NCBI GenBank assembly: GCA_947466075.1 | Contig: CANIBP010000012.1 | Span: 1 to 64,000, forward strand | DNA: 64,000 bases | Source: Verrucomicrobiaceae bacterium | GTDB lineage: Bacteria; Verrucomicrobiota; Verrucomicrobiia; Verrucomicrobiales; Verrucomicrobiaceae | Reading direction: 5' to 3' | Part shown: positions 63,495-64,000 of the stretch, piece after piece | How positions within the stretch are numbered: the stretch's first letter is position 1 | Layout: each line of letters begins with the position of its first letter | Notes under the pieces: model-generated | The model's database searches: none | What the model was told of the DNA's origin: nothing | The model's input: the letters and a program-made list of their open reading frames with translations, nothing else | Position numbers and translations under genes: made by a program

Positions 63495-63953
63495 ATGGGT
63501 GCTGTGCTCTCATTGGCGGAGTCACACCCGACGCACGCCATGAGCCTCCCAACACGCCAAACAGCCCTCATTTTCGCCTCAGGAGGCCATTTCAGCCTCC
63601 AAATGGCCTACCCGGCCTCTTTGGGATCAAACCCGGACGCGGCGGGTTCGTTGGTCCGCGCCAGGGTATCCAACCCGCGCCCGGCGGGTTCATCACTCCG
63701 CGAAATGGTATCCAACCCGGCAGCGACGGGTTCCATCCCGGAGCAAATGGGATGGCTCCCCGCGCCAAATGGTATGCGACCCACGCCGCGCGGTATCGCA
63801 CCCCGGAGCGGCGGGTTCCATCCCGCGCCGCAGACTTGTCAGCCCGGCGCGTGCGGTATCAAGCCCGCGAGACTCGGTATCGAGCCCAAATGGCACCGCG
63901 CCGCCACCCAGCCGGGAACTGTGAACCGCGAACCGAGAAAAGAACCCGCATGA
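63495..63953 (+). CDS. Putative protein with degenerate heptapeptide (GxxPxxx) repeats
   Basis: 152 residues. From about 40 to 140 the sequence is built from about twelve seven-residue units of the form G-[S/I/M/F]-x-P-x-x-x (GSNPDAA, GSIPEQM, GMRPTPR, GIAPRSG, GIKPARL, GIEPKWH), matching a 21-bp DNA period at 63620-63895. No signal or membrane segment is visible. The last four bases overlap the start of the next reading frame. It could also be a non-coding repeat that happens to be open on both strands (a minus-strand frame of 69 residues covers the same DNA), so coding status is uncertain. Confidence 0.35.
   Translation: MGAVLSLAESHPTHAMSLPTRQTALIFASGGHFSLQMAYPASLGSNPDAAGSLVRARVSNPRPAGSSLREMVSNPAATGSIPEQMGWLPAPNGMRPTPRGIAPRSGGFHPAPQTCQPGACGIKPARLGIEPKWHRAATQPGTVNREPRKEPA
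63620..63895. repeat. Degenerate 21-bp tandem repeat
   Basis: About a dozen units of 21 bases with the consensus start GGTATCCAACCCG or GGGTTCCATCCCG, followed by a GC-rich variable part. One unit is 22 bases and one region lacks a clear start box. The period is a multiple of three, and all units keep the same frame except around the irregular one. Confidence 0.75.
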
Positions 63954-64000
63954 ACTGGGATCAATCCACCTGGGACAGCTCCTTCTGGGACCAGCCGTCC
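63950..64000 (+). CDS. Partial Trp/Asp-rich protein (5' end only)
   Basis: The ATG at 63950 overlaps the stop of the repeat ORF (ATGA). The visible 17 codons read MNWDQSTWDSSFWDQPS, a low-complexity start with W-D repeated about every six or seven residues. The gene runs off the window. Nothing more can be said about function; the overlap suggests it is translated together with the upstream ORF if that is real. Confidence 0.4.
   Translation, partial: MNWDQSTWDSSFWDQPS

Overview
The window looks like chromosomal DNA of a Verrucomicrobiota bacterium, probably near Prosthecobacter/Verrucomicrobium. This is inferred from its families: paired DUF1549/DUF1553 and DUF1501 secreted proteins with CxxCH motifs, a PVC-type NHL/HEAT/cytochrome dehydrogenase, DUF6807 (PmoA-like) proteins, a PEP-CTERM protein, a sigma factor/FecR pair, and housekeeping genes (secA, ppk1, xseB, dxs, tatD) scattered among many secreted enzymes. 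No rRNA, tRNA, CRISPR array or intact insertion sequence was recognised.

Layout. 1-204 is the 5' part of a minus-strand gene encoding EHKPV pentapeptide repeats. 350-8230 holds a giant mosaic secreted protein (galactose-oxidase-like, PA14, LamG, PKD, YVTN propeller, di-haem cytochrome c, Ig, PA14); its likely signal peptide is cut off by an in-frame amber codon. 8238-10063 holds three small minus-strand genes, each followed by an attC-like imperfect palindrome. I read this as an integron-type gene-cassette array without a visible integrase. 10064-10925 is decayed DNA containing an alpha/beta-hydrolase remnant. 11.0-16.4 kb carries secA, an HNH endonuclease and a sugar isomerase/epimerase-like protein.

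16.5-22.3 kb is a five-gene surface-polysaccharide cluster (GT-C glycosyltransferase, wecB-type epimerase, polysaccharide deacetylase, GT2, FAD oxidoreductase). 22.4-33.4 kb mixes amidohydrolases, ppk1, an MlaE-type permease, tatD, DUF6807, a PL14-like lyase and a serine carboxypeptidase. 33.7-37.3 kb is a DUF1549/DUF1501 pair closed by a clear terminator, followed by a PEP-CTERM gene. 38.7-42.2 kb has xseB-dxs, a MORN-type lipoprotein and a TrkA-C membrane protein.

42.3-57.5 kb is a run of plus-strand secreted or lipoprotein genes: SMP-30, a double metallo-beta-lactamase protein, a serine hydrolase, a PSCyt1/DUF1549 protein, DUF1501, DUF6807, PVC dehydrogenase, GH105-like hydrolase and FAD oxidoreductase. 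A minus-strand PIN toxin-antitoxin pair splits it. Together these suggest extracytoplasmic breakdown of complex polysaccharides. 57.6-63.0 kb is an ECF-type sigma factor, a FecR-like anti-sigma factor and a second DUF1549/DUF1501 pair, paralogous to the 33.7-37.3 kb pair. The end holds a small XRE regulator, a 21-bp (heptapeptide) repeat ORF and the start of a Trp/Asp-rich protein that runs off the edge.

The most unusual items are the cassette array, the amber-interrupted giant protein, the double MBL protein with reciprocally damaged metal sites, and the two in-frame peptide-repeat genes at the window ends.
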